From Karalla daura (Eukaryota; Chordata; Actinopteri; Chaetodontiformes; Leiognathidae), in assembly GCA_029224185.1 (NCBI GenBank), contig CM055193.1, positions 18,334,169 through 18,398,168 on the forward strand: a stretch of DNA of 64,000 bases. Direction: 5' to 3'. The stretch's first letter is position 1. The number at the start of each line of letters is the position of its first letter. Positions 36,727 through 49,761 of the stretch are shown piece after piece. The translations under genes and the position numbers were made by a program. The notes under the pieces were generated by a model. The model did no database searches, was not told the DNA's origin, and saw nothing but the letters and a program-made list of their open reading frames with translations.

Positions 36727-39700
36727 CCTGCGATGGACTATATGGCACAGATGGTGCATGTTCCCTGCATTCAGCCTATGTGCACCCCTACACTTTCGCA
36801 GTACGAGGCTGGTTCAGAAATTCAGTCTGCGTCTATATCAGCATAATCTGCAAGCATGCAGGCATCCGGGTAGTTAGTAGGAAGCCATTGTAAAATTCAT
36901 CAGATGAGCAAAGTCAGACTGAACCTGGAGAGCCTAGATCTTGAAAGATTTTGAGCAAACACTCACTCACACATACGCACACTCGCATACGTACATGCGC
37001 ATGCACCAAAAACACAGCGAGATAAGAGACGAGCTGCGGAGAGTTCAATGCCGCCGCTATAACATCGGCATGAGGTTCAGACAAAGCCGAGAAATCTGGA
37101 GAGTCTACCCCAAACAGTCCCAGACGTCGTATCCTTGAACCCAGTCACACGATAAGCCCAACTCTGCCTGTGTGTGTCTGGGTTTAAGTACACATCAGGT
37201 GAATGGCTGAGCTCCCAAACACATGGCTGTTGAAGCGCTCTAAAACAAGCCGGGGGGGGGGCAAACAAGACGGGATCGCCCAGGTGAGCTCATGGAGGCA
37301 GGTGACTCTATATTTAGAGCTGCAGCTACTCACACCAGCGTGACTCATCCAGACCTGGATCCAGGCCTGAACTCAGAAACCCCATCATCAGGCCACACCC
37401 ATCGGGCTCCCGGTGTGTTTATCTTCACTGAATTTTCAGTCGGTTGTTGGTGAGCACCGTTCACGTTGCACATGCACATGCTGACCCCAATCCAAACACG
37501 TACATGTTCAGTTGGACTGGCCCGAGTGTGAGAAGGAGTGTGAGTGAGAGTAAATGGTGTGTGTCTGTGCTTACTTTTCATACGTGCCTCTAGACAACAT
37601 GAAGTGTGATTGTGTCATTTCACTCTGGCATGCAAAAATAAAAAGATGGGAGGAAATAAAAAAGCCTCTAGGTGAGTGAGAGGTCTGATTATGACTGCTA
37701 CTCAGCTTCTTGGTTGTCAGCATGAGAGGAGCTGAGGGTGCAGGAATACAATAAATGGTCCGAGTTAAAAGCAACTCAGCGACCAACCTTTGATCCCATG
37801 AAACAAAACAGCCCATTGCAGCCGCACTATAGCCATATCTGCAGCCGAGTAAATAATCCGAAGAAAGCGCCTCGAGGGCCTTGAGGAAATATCTACTTGG
37901 CTGAAATCCTAGCATGAGATACTGCATTGGAACAAATCCTAAGAAAGTGGCAAAAGGCGGACAGGGGTGTGTTGTCTCATGGTTTCACGTTGCTTGGCAG
38001 GCATAACAAATCACTGTGGAGCCTTCCAACCTTCCTGCTGTGCAGTCACCCACCTTACAAACATATGGGGGTTATCGCGGTTGTTGCACCGTCCCTTGCC
38101 GTGATTTACACTAAGCAGCCCCGAGGGTTTGGATAAGGGCCTGCAGCATTCACCAGTGAGGTGTATTTCAGGAGTATTTATGGCTTAGATCACGCAACAC
38201 CTTTTGTTCAGCCTGGCTACAGACATCACTTTCTCGCATAAGTTGCAATCCTCTTTTTTTTCCATTCTATTTGTCTGTTTCGAGAAGAACACAATAGCGA
38301 GATTACGCTGTAAGTGAAGAGGGCTGAGTCCCTGATGCCTGCATTCAGCCCAATGAGCCAGGTACTCTCTGCGTGTATCTGCGGCGTATTACTGTACAAG
38401 GAGAACGAATGAGTCAGAGCAGCCGCTCGGTAATGCAGCACGCCTCGAAGCCACACTGAATGTGCCTCTTTTAAAGCAGGCTGACGGAAAATTGCACAAG
38501 CTTTACCAAATTATGTGGATGACAGCTCCCGCTGAGCGAGCCATGAACTACTCCCTAACAAGTGGGTACATAAAATCCATCACTTTGTTTGACTTTTAAC
38601 AGTCATTTGAGAGAAGCTAAAAGGCCGAGTTTTACCATTTTTAGCAAAGCCTTGTAGCAAAGACAGACTGAGGGTCGATTTTATTCTTAACGAGGCTCTT
38701 CTGGATTAGACCGTAACCCTGGTATACCAACATGGTAAGCAGGCAACAGCTAATATCATAAGAGCCCCGCATCATCATTTATCGCTCTCTCTGTTGGCCC
38801 GATCTGATGGACACAGACCACCCAAGCACAGTGTCTTCACTCACGGGTATTTCACTCAACCAGAGACACACTTCCTCACCTCTCACACACCGTGGAGCCT
38901 AAGGAAATCTCATAATACTGTCTGGAGATTTACTTCATTTATTCAGGCACTGTACAGACAGAGAAAGATCAGCATCAAAGCTAATTCTGCACACAGAGGG
39001 TTAAGTGTTCCAATGGGAGCTGCACCGCCGATTTACATTGCCGTGGGACTTCAAATAAAACACACCTAATGCTATTGTGCTGCATGTGTTTTATTGCCAG
39101 GTGTACTTTGTAGTCTTTGTTCCACATCACCACCTATGGCAAGTGTGTATGTGCATTCGGCTCCATACGTGAGCAGAGCAGTTTGTTATTCAAGCTGGCA
39201 AACACTCCGCCACAAATGCTATTTGGGTTTTATTGTATTGATGTTTAACTCTGTAACTTAACTCTCAGGGGCACACCCGAGACACTGACAAAGGGCTTGT
39301 GCGAGGGCATGACCAGACAGTGGCCTTTCAGCTGGCTGACTGCAGAGGAAGGCTCACATCAGCTGAGACAACCGTCATGTTCAAGTTCGGACTAGAAAGT
39401 CAGAGGATCGGTGATCGGCAGGAGGCGAACAGGCCAAAGGCTCGGCTCGAGGGCCCGTGGAGAAGGCTAGTGCAGCTGCAGGTAGAGCCACGAGCTAAGC
39501 CACCGACCAAGAAATCCAGCAGAGGAAACAAAAGTGCGTGACCCTGGTCATGTCATTAGAGCCATCCATCCCTCCATCTATCCATTCATCCACTGCAACC
39601 AGGGCCCGAAAGAGAATCTAGATGACAATTATAGCTGTCATTAAATGCAATTTCATTATTGCATATCATTGGTCAACATGATCAAGTGCTCAAACTGTCT

Positions 39701-42189
39701 ACTTGAGAGTACTTTGACTGTGACTGTGCAAAGTTTGAGCTGTTTTCAAAGGTAACTCCTCCCTTCCCACACACTTCCTACACACTTCCCTTATGGAAAA
39801 TGAAGGTTGTTTAACACACTTTGTTTTAATCACATTCATTACATCAGGAAGCTCAGCTGTTCTGCACTTTATCTGAGCGTGCTAAACATGAAGCTTGATG
39901 AATCGGTTACAGGGACGTGATTCTCTCTGCCTCGACGCCCTCCATACAGATATCCAATACATCCTGTCAAAGACATACAAGCATTGCAACTACAGACGTG
40001 TTACATCTGAAAATATAAGAGACAGGCAATCACTGCTTGGATAAGTTTCCTGCTTATCTAAAAGTTTGGCTGACATTTACAAAACTTTTCCAGAGAAAGG
40101 AAATTGCATTTCCTGTTATTGATTTGATAATCTGGTGTGATTGCATGCTCTCTGCCATCTCCAGAGCTTGTGCCATGTAATTTTATAGAATCATCCTATA
40201 TCGATCGTTAAATGCATTGAATTCTAAGGTACCCAACAGTGAATGTGACATCAAATATGAAAATCTGAGAGATACAGCTTTGCAAAATGGAGCTGATGTA
40301 TAACAGAAACTTTTCTGTACAACTGTATTTGTAGACACCTTTTGAGTCTGAGCTAAGCCTGCGTGACAATTCTCCAGACAGAAGACAGGAAAGAAAGAGT
40401 CTGAAGAAGCAGACAGGAAAAGAGGCGTAGCAGTAATCAGCCCTTCTTATTAGTGCACAGCAAACAAGGGTTTGATTTACATCAGAGGAGGTGATTATGA
40501 GCGTCTCAGCCTGCAGAGGCCCTGACGGAGGCTCATATATCAAAGACTCGCTGATAGGGCACAAGGTGGACCGAGACTCTGAGAGGTCTTTTCTTTGTCC
40601 GAGCACACACACGGCACGCGTCCACCTCTGTGGACACGCCTCAGGCTTGACCCAAATCACCAGTGACCTTACTGAGCTATCATTTCTCTTTCTGGAGTGA
40701 CAGAGCGCTTCCACCAGAACATCAGAACCTCCATCAGGTCAGATCAGGAGCCACAAACGCTCCCACCTGACCCTGCTGTCCTCACAACCTTTTCCCTGCT
40801 CTTGCAACTGACGTTTTGACATTTCTACATATTGATAAAATATCAGGATCAGGTCACGGGGACATAAAACCGTTTAAAGCTGGCATCATGATGAATCAGG
40901 CCTCCATGCTGTTCAGGTGTACGTAGAAGAGTCTGACCATTTACAGCTCACCTAGAATGGTTGAAAGTAGCATTTACACTTGTTCTCTGGTGTCAACGTA
41001 GAAGCTATGGAACACAGATGCTATTTTACACCTCTTTTACGATCCCCTTTTTAAGTGTGGGTCTATTTCTTCTTGGATCTGTCACCCTCTCAGGCTTAGC
41101 TGGCAACCACACTCTGATTGGCTGTCTTGCTTGCCATTCACATGATGATTATGTGACTTTGCATTCCATGGAAACAGAGTTTTGCAACCCTTTACCTGCA
41201 ATAGAGCTATGGAGCATGCACGCATCCAGACTTATATGTTTTAGTCAGAGTTGGAGGAGGAATCAGTTATTAAAGAACAAGGACTTTACATTGCCATTCC
41301 ATCCCAAACTTCTGGAAAACACCTGTAGTGGTATGCCTTTATTTACTCACATATGTGAATCTTAAGGTCCCCTTCAAAGCCTCCTGAAGACGGGATGTAT
41401 ACTCTATTTCCAGGGAGGTATTACTCGTTACTAACATTTCAAAGTGGTCAGAATTTGGAAAAATGTTGCAACACCTGTTCTGAAGTAAATGACTGGTATG
41501 GCCGGAGTGACAGACAACAAATGTCAGTACGTGTCATCACTACTCTGCCGGCTGGGGTCCCAGCGACTCGTGGATCCTCTTAACCCTCCAGGTTAGAGTT
41601 GATCTCAGCAGTGGGGCGAGAGGCCAGCTCCCTGAGCTGATTAAACCTAGACTAAGCCTTCAAGGGCCATGGGAACACATACCAGCAAACCAAAGCACTT
41701 GACAACCTGATGAAAAGAAATAAACGCTACTGGGACTTTCTTCCATGTCGAAGAAGAACGTGATTTTCAAGGTGAACTAACCGCTACTTCTAGGGGCCTG
41801 TTGTGGAGCAGACCACACTACAAGGAGTCAATGATCCTGGTTGTTCACCTGCAGCAAAAAAAAAACTCTCGCTGAAATATCATCCTCTGTGTTTTAGATG
41901 GTGAATCTGAGCTCTGCCTTCCATTGATGGCACTACTGCTTAATCTGATAGGAATGTGCACCACACTGTCAGAAATCCACCTTGCAGCCACCAGTGGCCT
42001 ACTGGTGACAGAGAGAGCACTGGGGCCCACACACATACCACAAAGATTTTGGGGCACTATGCTTAATTTTCTCTCCCTGTCTCCATCCAATTTGTCTGAA
42101 CATTATAAGTGAAAAGACTCTTCTTTAAATCTTCAGTTCTTAAGTTCGAAACTTGGTCACATGGATGTTCTGCTTATGTCTGCATGCTT

Positions 42190-42310
42190 TTTGTCCAGGT
42201 ACTGTTGTGTTCCCTGTCTTGGCTGGATATACTGTAGACCCCAACAGACCCCGACAACACCGTTGGGTACAAAGCAGGTTAAACAGAGGATGGATGGATG
42301 GATGGATGAT
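42190..42310 (+). repeat. tRNA-derived fish SINE copy, 3' end
   Basis: Reads cttggctggatatactgtag, accccaacagaccccgac, gtacaaagcaggttaaacag and a GGAT tail. Confidence 0.55.
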
Positions 42311-42954
42311 AATTCCATCTACCAAAGCTGCGATGCTGTTGAAAGAAATCAATTCACTGCCACTGTACGACCCATTCTCCCAGCACTGTGACACGTGGTG
42401 CGTTCAGGTGCCATCGGAAAGCGGGTGACACTTTGTCGCACTTGGGCCACCCCCATCAAAAATACCTGCTGCACGCCCCTGGTGCAAAACAGCTGAAGGA
42501 CTACACCTGCGCCACGACACCGACAACAAAAAATAAAGCGTATACGTTTGGGTCTTTCAGTTGACCTTGCATTTGAGTCTTTACATCATCTAGTAGACAA
42601 TAATTAAAAACAACTAGTTAAATCCCACAAACCGACAACACGCAGGTGGCCCGGATTTATACGCTCTGAGACAGGCTGGAAGTAATCTGATTGCAACACT
42701 TTGTATTTGGCCCATTTTTTTACAACCCTGCGTCCGCTGCTGCGAGGTTCACCCGGCTACGATCCTGCAGCCTGAGCCTGGCAACAAAATCTAAATCAGC
42801 CCGGGCACGAACCGCAACTTCCCTGAAAGTTCCGCAGCAGAGCTCCACTGGCTGTGAGGTTCAAGGACCGACAACTTCCCCGTTAGTTGGTGCCATTAGT
42901 AAAGACGGGAGATGTGCGCTCACCTGCTCCGCTCTGCCGCGAGTCAAAGTCTCC

Positions 42955-42960
<6 letters not shown>

Positions 42961-42989
<29 letters not shown>

Positions 42990-43060
42990 ACTGACAGAGA
43001 GAGAGAGAGAGAGAGAGAGAGGTCCCCTGCAGTACACACACACACTCACAAACACACATA
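42961..43060. repeat. Compound CT/AC/GA microsatellite
   Basis: A CT run, an AC run, a GA run and another AC-rich run follow one another, then a GGA-rich stretch at about 43115-43160. Confidence 0.9.
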
Positions 43061-44851
43061 CACACACGTCCCGGAGCGGCTGGGGCACCTGAATGAGCTA
43101 TGTGAGCAGTTACGAGAGGAGGAGGAGGAGGAGGAGAGGGAGGGGAAGAAGGAGGAGGCTCCTGCTGCCCTCCCAGCAGGGCAGGGGCAGGTAGTCCGGT
43201 AGATGGCAACTGGTCTGCTTCTATTAGAGAGCTTTTCTACTTTAATGATCACTCAGAGAACTTTTACAGAACGCAGCTCTCATGTAGTCATTCATACAGT
43301 GGTGGCAGAGGCTCCCCCACAAGGTCCATCTGTTTCACCGGTAGCTTATAATCATTCACGCACTGATGGTTATAGCTTCAGGGATAGCAAGGGGTTAAAT
43401 ATCTCGTCCAAGACCCCAGCAGAGTCCCCCCCCCCCCCCCCACCACTGTTGACTCTGCTGCAGTCTGCTCACTGTGGATGATGGACTGGTGGTCTCCATC
43501 TCGACTGTCACATGAGAAACGCTCGATGACACGCTGTTCAAAACCCACACCGAGACCTTTTAGAGTCAGTGCATGTGCAGACCTGACTCTTAGTATCTCA
43601 ACATACGGACATGCTAAAAAGCACAGGAATCCTCTCACCCCAAGTGACTCAATGCAGCCGCGGTACCAGAGCCGTGTGACTGAAGCAGCTCAGTTGAATT
43701 CAGCCATGCATCATAAATCACTGTGAAACATCTTATGCTATCTTTCCACTGCCAATGGTCTTCAGTCATTTGTGAGTGAAGGTAAATGGTCTGGTTATTC
43801 CATAGGGCTTTCTAATCTCAGGACCCCTCAAGGACCCCTCAAGGCTGTGCACGCTAACCTACAAAATGTGCTTTTTTTAACCACTTACTCAGTACCAGGG
43901 GCAGTTCAGGGTTCACCACCTTGCCTAAGAGTATTCAAATCCTTATTATATCGCCTGTATTGTGCTATTATGCTTTAAGCCTTTTTGGAAGGTTGAACCT
44001 CCTATTGTTGTATTCAGTAGCAGGAAGATCATAAAAAGATGTTGCTGCTGTATCTATTGAGTAATGGACTTGGACTTGACCTTGGGTCAGGACTTGCACT
44101 GATATCTTTTTGTTCAAGTACATGGAATATAAAAGGCCCCATGTGTGTGCTTGAGATTTACAGCGTACATTGTCATTTCTCTAGCACAGAGAATATAAGG
44201 GAGGGAGAAATAATGTCCTCTCCCTCGTCATCTTGCCTCAATGGGGGGATGGAATAATAGCTCATCACTGACAGCATCTGGACCGGGGGGAATTATCATG
44301 AGATGTTGACAATCTCTATCGTCGAGCTCATTATGTGGTGCCAGCCAAGTCAACTGGAACCTGTCCCTGACCAGCCACCGCCCAGTACAAGGGCAGCCCA
44401 GGGTGCTTTGTAGAGGACGGATGTATGCGCGTGATCTGTAGGTTAATATCAATATTGCACAGGAGGCACATTCTTTGAAGGTGCATGTAAAGAGATGGAC
44501 CACTGATCAGAATCAGTCGCAACCAGAAAACTTAACTCATCCTTGTCAGAGCTTTGGTCGCGTGTGATAGTAACAGTGTTTGAGCGGGTGTGTGTAGCGG
44601 GACAGAGGAGCACGTTGTGGAGAAGTCAGCTCAGGTTGAGCACGGTGAAGCTCAGGCATGGCTGGAATCCATAATTAGCAACTATGTTGTACAGCGGTAT
44701 GAGCCAGTAGTGCACACATAAAAGTGAACAACAAGTCCACAAGCTGCACATACGCTGTGAGACGTAATCAAACCAGGACAGACAGTGTCAGACAGTGCTG
44801 AATACACAAAAATCTAGAAGACTGTTTTGTCTAACAATTAATCTATCAATA

Positions 44852-44852
<1 letters not shown>

Positions 44853-44906
<54 letters not shown>
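44853..44906. repeat. ATCT tetranucleotide microsatellite
   Basis: About 13 uninterrupted ATCT units. Confidence 0.95.
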
Positions 44907-45764
44907 AGTTTTTCTTGCCTCAGCCTGGAGGCTGGGACTGGAGCGGAGGCTGTGATTAGTCTGGAGCGCTCTTCTGGACAGGGGAACACCTGGAGGAGGT
45001 GGTGTTTTTCCTGATTGCTACACGCACTAAGAAAGCGAAAATGAACAGTTGAAAACCCTGCGTACCCTCTCCTTTTCATTCTGCACATGCTTTCGTGTTA
45101 TTTGCTGCGCGTGAAAGCATGTATGTGTTTTGAGGTCTGGTTTTACTGCACGACTACAGCCGAGGAGTGGACCAAAGTTTTAATCTTTTTTTTCTTACAG
45201 ATTTACTGTTTTCTGTTCCTAAAGACCAAATGAATATATGTGCATCAAATTGAGCAGCAGTGACAGATTAATTCCATCTAACAAATGTGTGGATTCTAGT
45301 TATCAGCAGGAGTGGCAGATAAAAGCAGCTTGGAAGCTACTGAAACTGGTGGCTCTCACTTCAGAAAACGTGACTCATTTTAGTAGCACATTAAAATCCA
45401 AAGTATGTAGAAGACTAAACAGACAGCAGTGTGTTTAAGTCAACATTGGCCATGTATTGTATCAAAATCTTTGTGAATTTACTGTATAAATGCAACACCC
45501 ACACCAGGTCAGACGAGCCCAGAGTGTCGCTGCATAATGAAGAATGCCTGCCCTCTAGTGAGACAAACACCCCTGGCTGCCTCTGCGTGGAGGCGGCAGT
45601 GATTTTCACAACCAGCTTCATTTATCTGTTGACAAATAATGGCATGGAAATAGAAGCAAAAATACAAGTCATGCACAGATATACTACACATGTTCAGTTC
45701 GGTTTTTTGGTTCGTGTTTGTCTCGAAGAGATGTATGGCAAAATGGAGAAGATTGAACAGTTGA

Positions 45765-45935
45765 TCCAATTGTCCATCCAGTATCTTTCAGGGAATAAGC
45801 CACAGTCACACTCACACCTCGAGGAGATCAAGAGTTTCCAATTGATCTAAACAGGCATGTCTTTTGGAGTGTGGAAGGAAATTGGATTACCTGGTGAAAA
45901 CTCACACACAGAGGGAAAACACGCAATCACTGCTC
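45765..45935 (-). repeat. tRNA-derived fish SINE copy, degenerate
   Basis: Reverse orientation: cacagtcacactcacacctc, agagtttccaattgatctaa, catgtcttttggagtgtgg, gaaaactcacacacagagg. Confidence 0.5.
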
Positions 45936-46949
45936 AGAACAGCACTTTATTTTCTCAAGGTTCAGGTTGGCACTTATCTACTTATCCCCTGTGCAACCTT
46001 CTGCACTAGAAAATATAGATTTTTATTGAAACCAACTCAATCCCTCCTTGTATCGTGTGGTCTTTGACTTCACACTTTGTGCCAGATAAACTGTTTTTGT
46101 CTTGAAAGCAGCAGGGCAGCAGCAGCGGTGCAGGTGGTCACAAGGTGTAGCTGACAAGCCCTCCCAGCACAACTGACTTCAGATGGTGCTAGAAAAGCTC
46201 AGTCCGCTCTGAACACCAAGGGAAATCAGTGACACTGTGAGGGAGCAGTGTTTGCAGCTGCAGGTGGGTGTCAGAGACTTTATTATTCCTCATTACAGCT
46301 CAGTCCAGGGATGGAGGCATTTTACAGCCCGCAGCAGTGATGCTGTGCAGTCACACGGAGAATTACATTACATTTTTTTTATTATTGAGTATTTAATCAT
46401 TCACTTTCTCTTTTCCTCTTGCTGCTGATTTGTGCTTCACACTTGGGGACAACATTCCTTTTGCTCACTTGTTGACCCGCAAGTGTAACGCACACACTCT
46501 TTTCTGCACCCCCTACCCCACCTCGCCCCATCCCACCCCCCTCCTCTTGAGTCCTATTGTTGTGAGATTACAACAAGGTCATGTGAGCAAAGAGAGACAA
46601 CACTACCCGCAGTGGCATGGCTGCTTAGCTTCAAGCTCTTTTGGAGGTGTAAAAGTGCACAAATTGAAATATAATAGATGTTTATCCGGACTTCTATCGA
46701 AGTAATAATAAATAAAAATAAATAAATAAAAACGCAGAGTACAGGTCCAAACCAAAAGCCCTCTTTAATGACAAAGCCGTTGAGGAAGATGATTAAAAAC
46801 ACACCAAAGTCCTTCAAAGTACATCACACAAAAACAAAAGCTCAGGATCTGACAAAAGTAACACAAACCTGAAGCAGAACACCGCGCCGGAAAGAGGAGA
46901 TGGAGATGAGGCACGGAAACCCGAGGAGTGACATGATGAAGCGCATACA

Positions 46950-47255
46950 CTGACTGCCCATCCATCCGTTTCCTTACCACCCAACAAAGTCTACTGGTGC
47001 CTATCCCAGCACACAAAAGAAGAAGAAGAAGAAAAGAAGGAAACACAGCCTGGACAGATCGCCAATCACCACCATTCACTCTCACACTCACATCTGAGGA
47101 TAACTTGAAGTCTTCATGCGACTTACACATGCATGTGTTTGAACTGTAGAGGGGACTCGAGAGCCCAGACAAAACGCACATGGGCACAAGGAGGGCATGC
47201 AAACTCCACACAGAAAGGTCCTCACTCTAATCGGGCTTCAAACCGTGGACCCACT
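46950..47255 (-). repeat. tRNA-derived fish SINE copy, near full length
   Basis: Reverse orientation with the GGAT-type tail (cccatccatccgtttcc) first, then ggtgcctatcccagcaca, cctggacagatcgcc, cattcactctcacactcaca, and gcatgcaaactccacacaga at the far end. A short GAA-rich insertion sits at about 47015-47040. Confidence 0.65.
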
Positions 47256-49308
47256 TGCTGCGACGTCATCAGTCAAGGAAAACTCAAGAGACAGGTGTGA
47301 GCCAGGAAAATCAAGATAAATCAGGAAGAAACAGGAGAAACTTAATGAAAAGACGGGAAACTAAAAACAAGGACCCCGCTGCCCATCACAACAGCACATC
47401 TAAAGTGAGTTTATCGATAAAGTTCGGGCAGGAAGACACCGATGACCTCTTTAGTGACATGTTGAATACAGATCTGTGTCTGAGAGTCATCCCACACATG
47501 GATGTATTGATTGGGTCTGTAGCTGGAATGGATTTGTGTTGCAGCAGGTTTTACCGAGACCAATGAAAACGTTTTTTCCCCTTACACAAGAGAAGTCACA
47601 GAAGTGACAAGACCATCGTAAAAGGAGCAAATTCAGGTCATTTGCAAGTTGAACCCACATTGAACCAGCACCAGCATCCACACTGGAGCTGCTTTTATGG
47701 AAATGGAGTTTAAGTGGCTTAACTTAAAGACATATTTTACCACAGAATTTCACTTTGGCAAAGCTGCTCTAGCATCTCTGACACATTATGAACAGCATGA
47801 ATTCAAGACTGAAAACAGTCTTCTGTCTGATCGACCAGTGATTTTCTGCTGTGCCTTTGTTTGAAGACTTTTTTCTTTGTTTTCCACGTTTAATGTGCTG
47901 TTACTGTAACTCTGCAGTTCCTCCCAGCTTTCTCTTCATTGCTTGGCTTTTCCAGACTGTAATTTTCAGGTTTTGCTCCACTGCACAGCAAGACCAAACA
48001 TAACTTTAATTTTGTTTTTGAAAGTACGTGGCTCATTGATTTCATGATGCCGTGTGAATTAAATGTTCTCCTTGTATATTTTGATAGAAACAAGCGTCGT
48101 CTGCACGTGAAAAATGGTGCTGCAGTTTGCAAAATGTTCAGGGCTTATAGACGCAACTAAATCAATTATTTTTCCATTTGCAATTCTGTTGTTTACCCTG
48201 TATGACCTTGGCCTGTATGACCTCAACACATGCTCAAGATTAATGGGCCTGCTTTTAAATGTTAAATGCATATATCTATGATTATGTGACTGAAGCTTTG
48301 ACTTAAAAAAAAAAAGAACTAAAGGCAGATGTATGTACTTACCATGCAGAGTGAATGGACACATCTTCAGCTAAACAAAATGCTGATGAGGAGGAATGAG
48401 GAGAAAGTGGAACAAGAGGAGTTTTAGACAAGAAAATGATGGCTGTACTGGCAGGAAGACTAATGAACCAGGCAATGAAATGCAGAACCACGAGCGCAGA
48501 TGGAGAGGGAGCAGAGAGATGGGGTCGATGGTGTGAGGGAGCAAACCATCCTAACTGCGGAAAGCGAGGCGATCCATGTGGTCCGGGGCCATGTGGCGGT
48601 GCCGCTGTCTGTCTGGGTCTGTCTGTCTCAGACGCAGTGCGGGGCGCTGCCTCCTGTACCCCTGTCCTCTGCCTTGAAGCCCATCACAACCCCTCCCTAA
48701 TGCCCCCCTACCCTCCCTGCACGGCTCCTGGGACACTGTCCCCTTTCTGCTCTACTACTGTGCCAGCATGTATGTACAGTGTGTGTATGTGTGTGTAGCT
48801 CCCCACCCCACCCCCCTCCCACCTCTACGCCTCACCACCTCCCAAAACACACACACACACCACCGGCATCCCCACCCCTCCCCCTGCGTGGCCTTAATTG
48901 CACCACAATGAGAGTTGTTTTGCGACCACAAGGTCTCCACTTTCATGACGATTCACATTTCACATTCACATTTGTGATGTGACCTCTTAGTCCTCCAAGT
49001 TTTGTGTAGAAAAACGAGGTGACTCGCAGTAGGACGGTGTTTAAAGAACCATGTAGAATTCATACAGTTAAATAGTTGTGGTAGTAGTGATAAACACCTG
49101 ACATGTGCATACCTGTGGTGGCATCAAAATCTTTATGGTATCTTGAATGCTGATTTTCATATAATTTGGTGGCATATGGGTGTAGTTGAGCCAAGGAAGA
49201 AAACACTGGATTTAGGTGCAGATTCAACTCACAGGGTAGACCCAGGATTACAGCTCTATTTACTGAATGCATTAACACAACTGCATTTCAACAATTCATC
49301 TTTCATTT

Positions 49309-49314
49309 TTTATT
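49309..49314 (-). promoter_or_regulatory. Possible poly(A) signal of the PI3K gene
   Basis: The minus strand reads AATAAA, about 450 nt past the stop codon at 49762. Other signals further downstream cannot be excluded. Confidence 0.35.
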
Positions 49315-49761
49315 CCCTGTTTGTTCAGCTCATACATAGATTGTCTGCAGGTTCGCACAATAGATCTGTATTTTCCCTCCCAACTCTCACTGCTGCCGAT
49401 ACCTTTTCCACATAGATTGCGTTCTGGTTTCTTTTTATGTGTGTATTTTGTATTCTTGCTCTCATACTTTGCCATCCTTTGCAGGTATCTTATGCCAGCT
49501 CTGTGTAAGATGTGTGTTTCATATGGTGCTGCATTCAAGAACCTGCGGGAAGATGAATAACATTTTTTTCTATGCAGTTCTTACTTCTTTGTATTTGTAT
49601 TCTTTGCACTTCCGTTTCTTTGTTGTCTTTGTCAAAACCTTGCGTCTACATTGCTCATTATGCTTCCTGTGATGAATCAGTGGGGTAAAAGAACATGCCA
49701 TAATGATGATGTGTAATAACACATACAGATATAGAATAAACAAGTAAAACTTCTTCTCTCC

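Larger units (their letters stand above)
32513..49308. other. Intergenic region between PI3K and lamb4
   Basis: About 17 kb with no coding exon that I can support. It should contain the lamb4 promoter and a non-coding first exon, which I could not locate; GC-richer candidates are about 32920-33200 and 42720-43200. Simple repeats are at 34469-34560 (TG), 36296-36340 (GA), 36432-36451 (poly A), 42961-43060 (CT/AC/GA) and 44853-44906 (ATCT). SINE copies are near 35755-35912, 36715-36790, 37470-37560, 42190-42310, 45765-45935 and 46950-47255. Confidence 0.5.

Noticed and set aside
40208..40714. 168-codon minus-strand open frame in the intergenic region
   Set aside because: No domain, motif or splice context; composition like random sequence.
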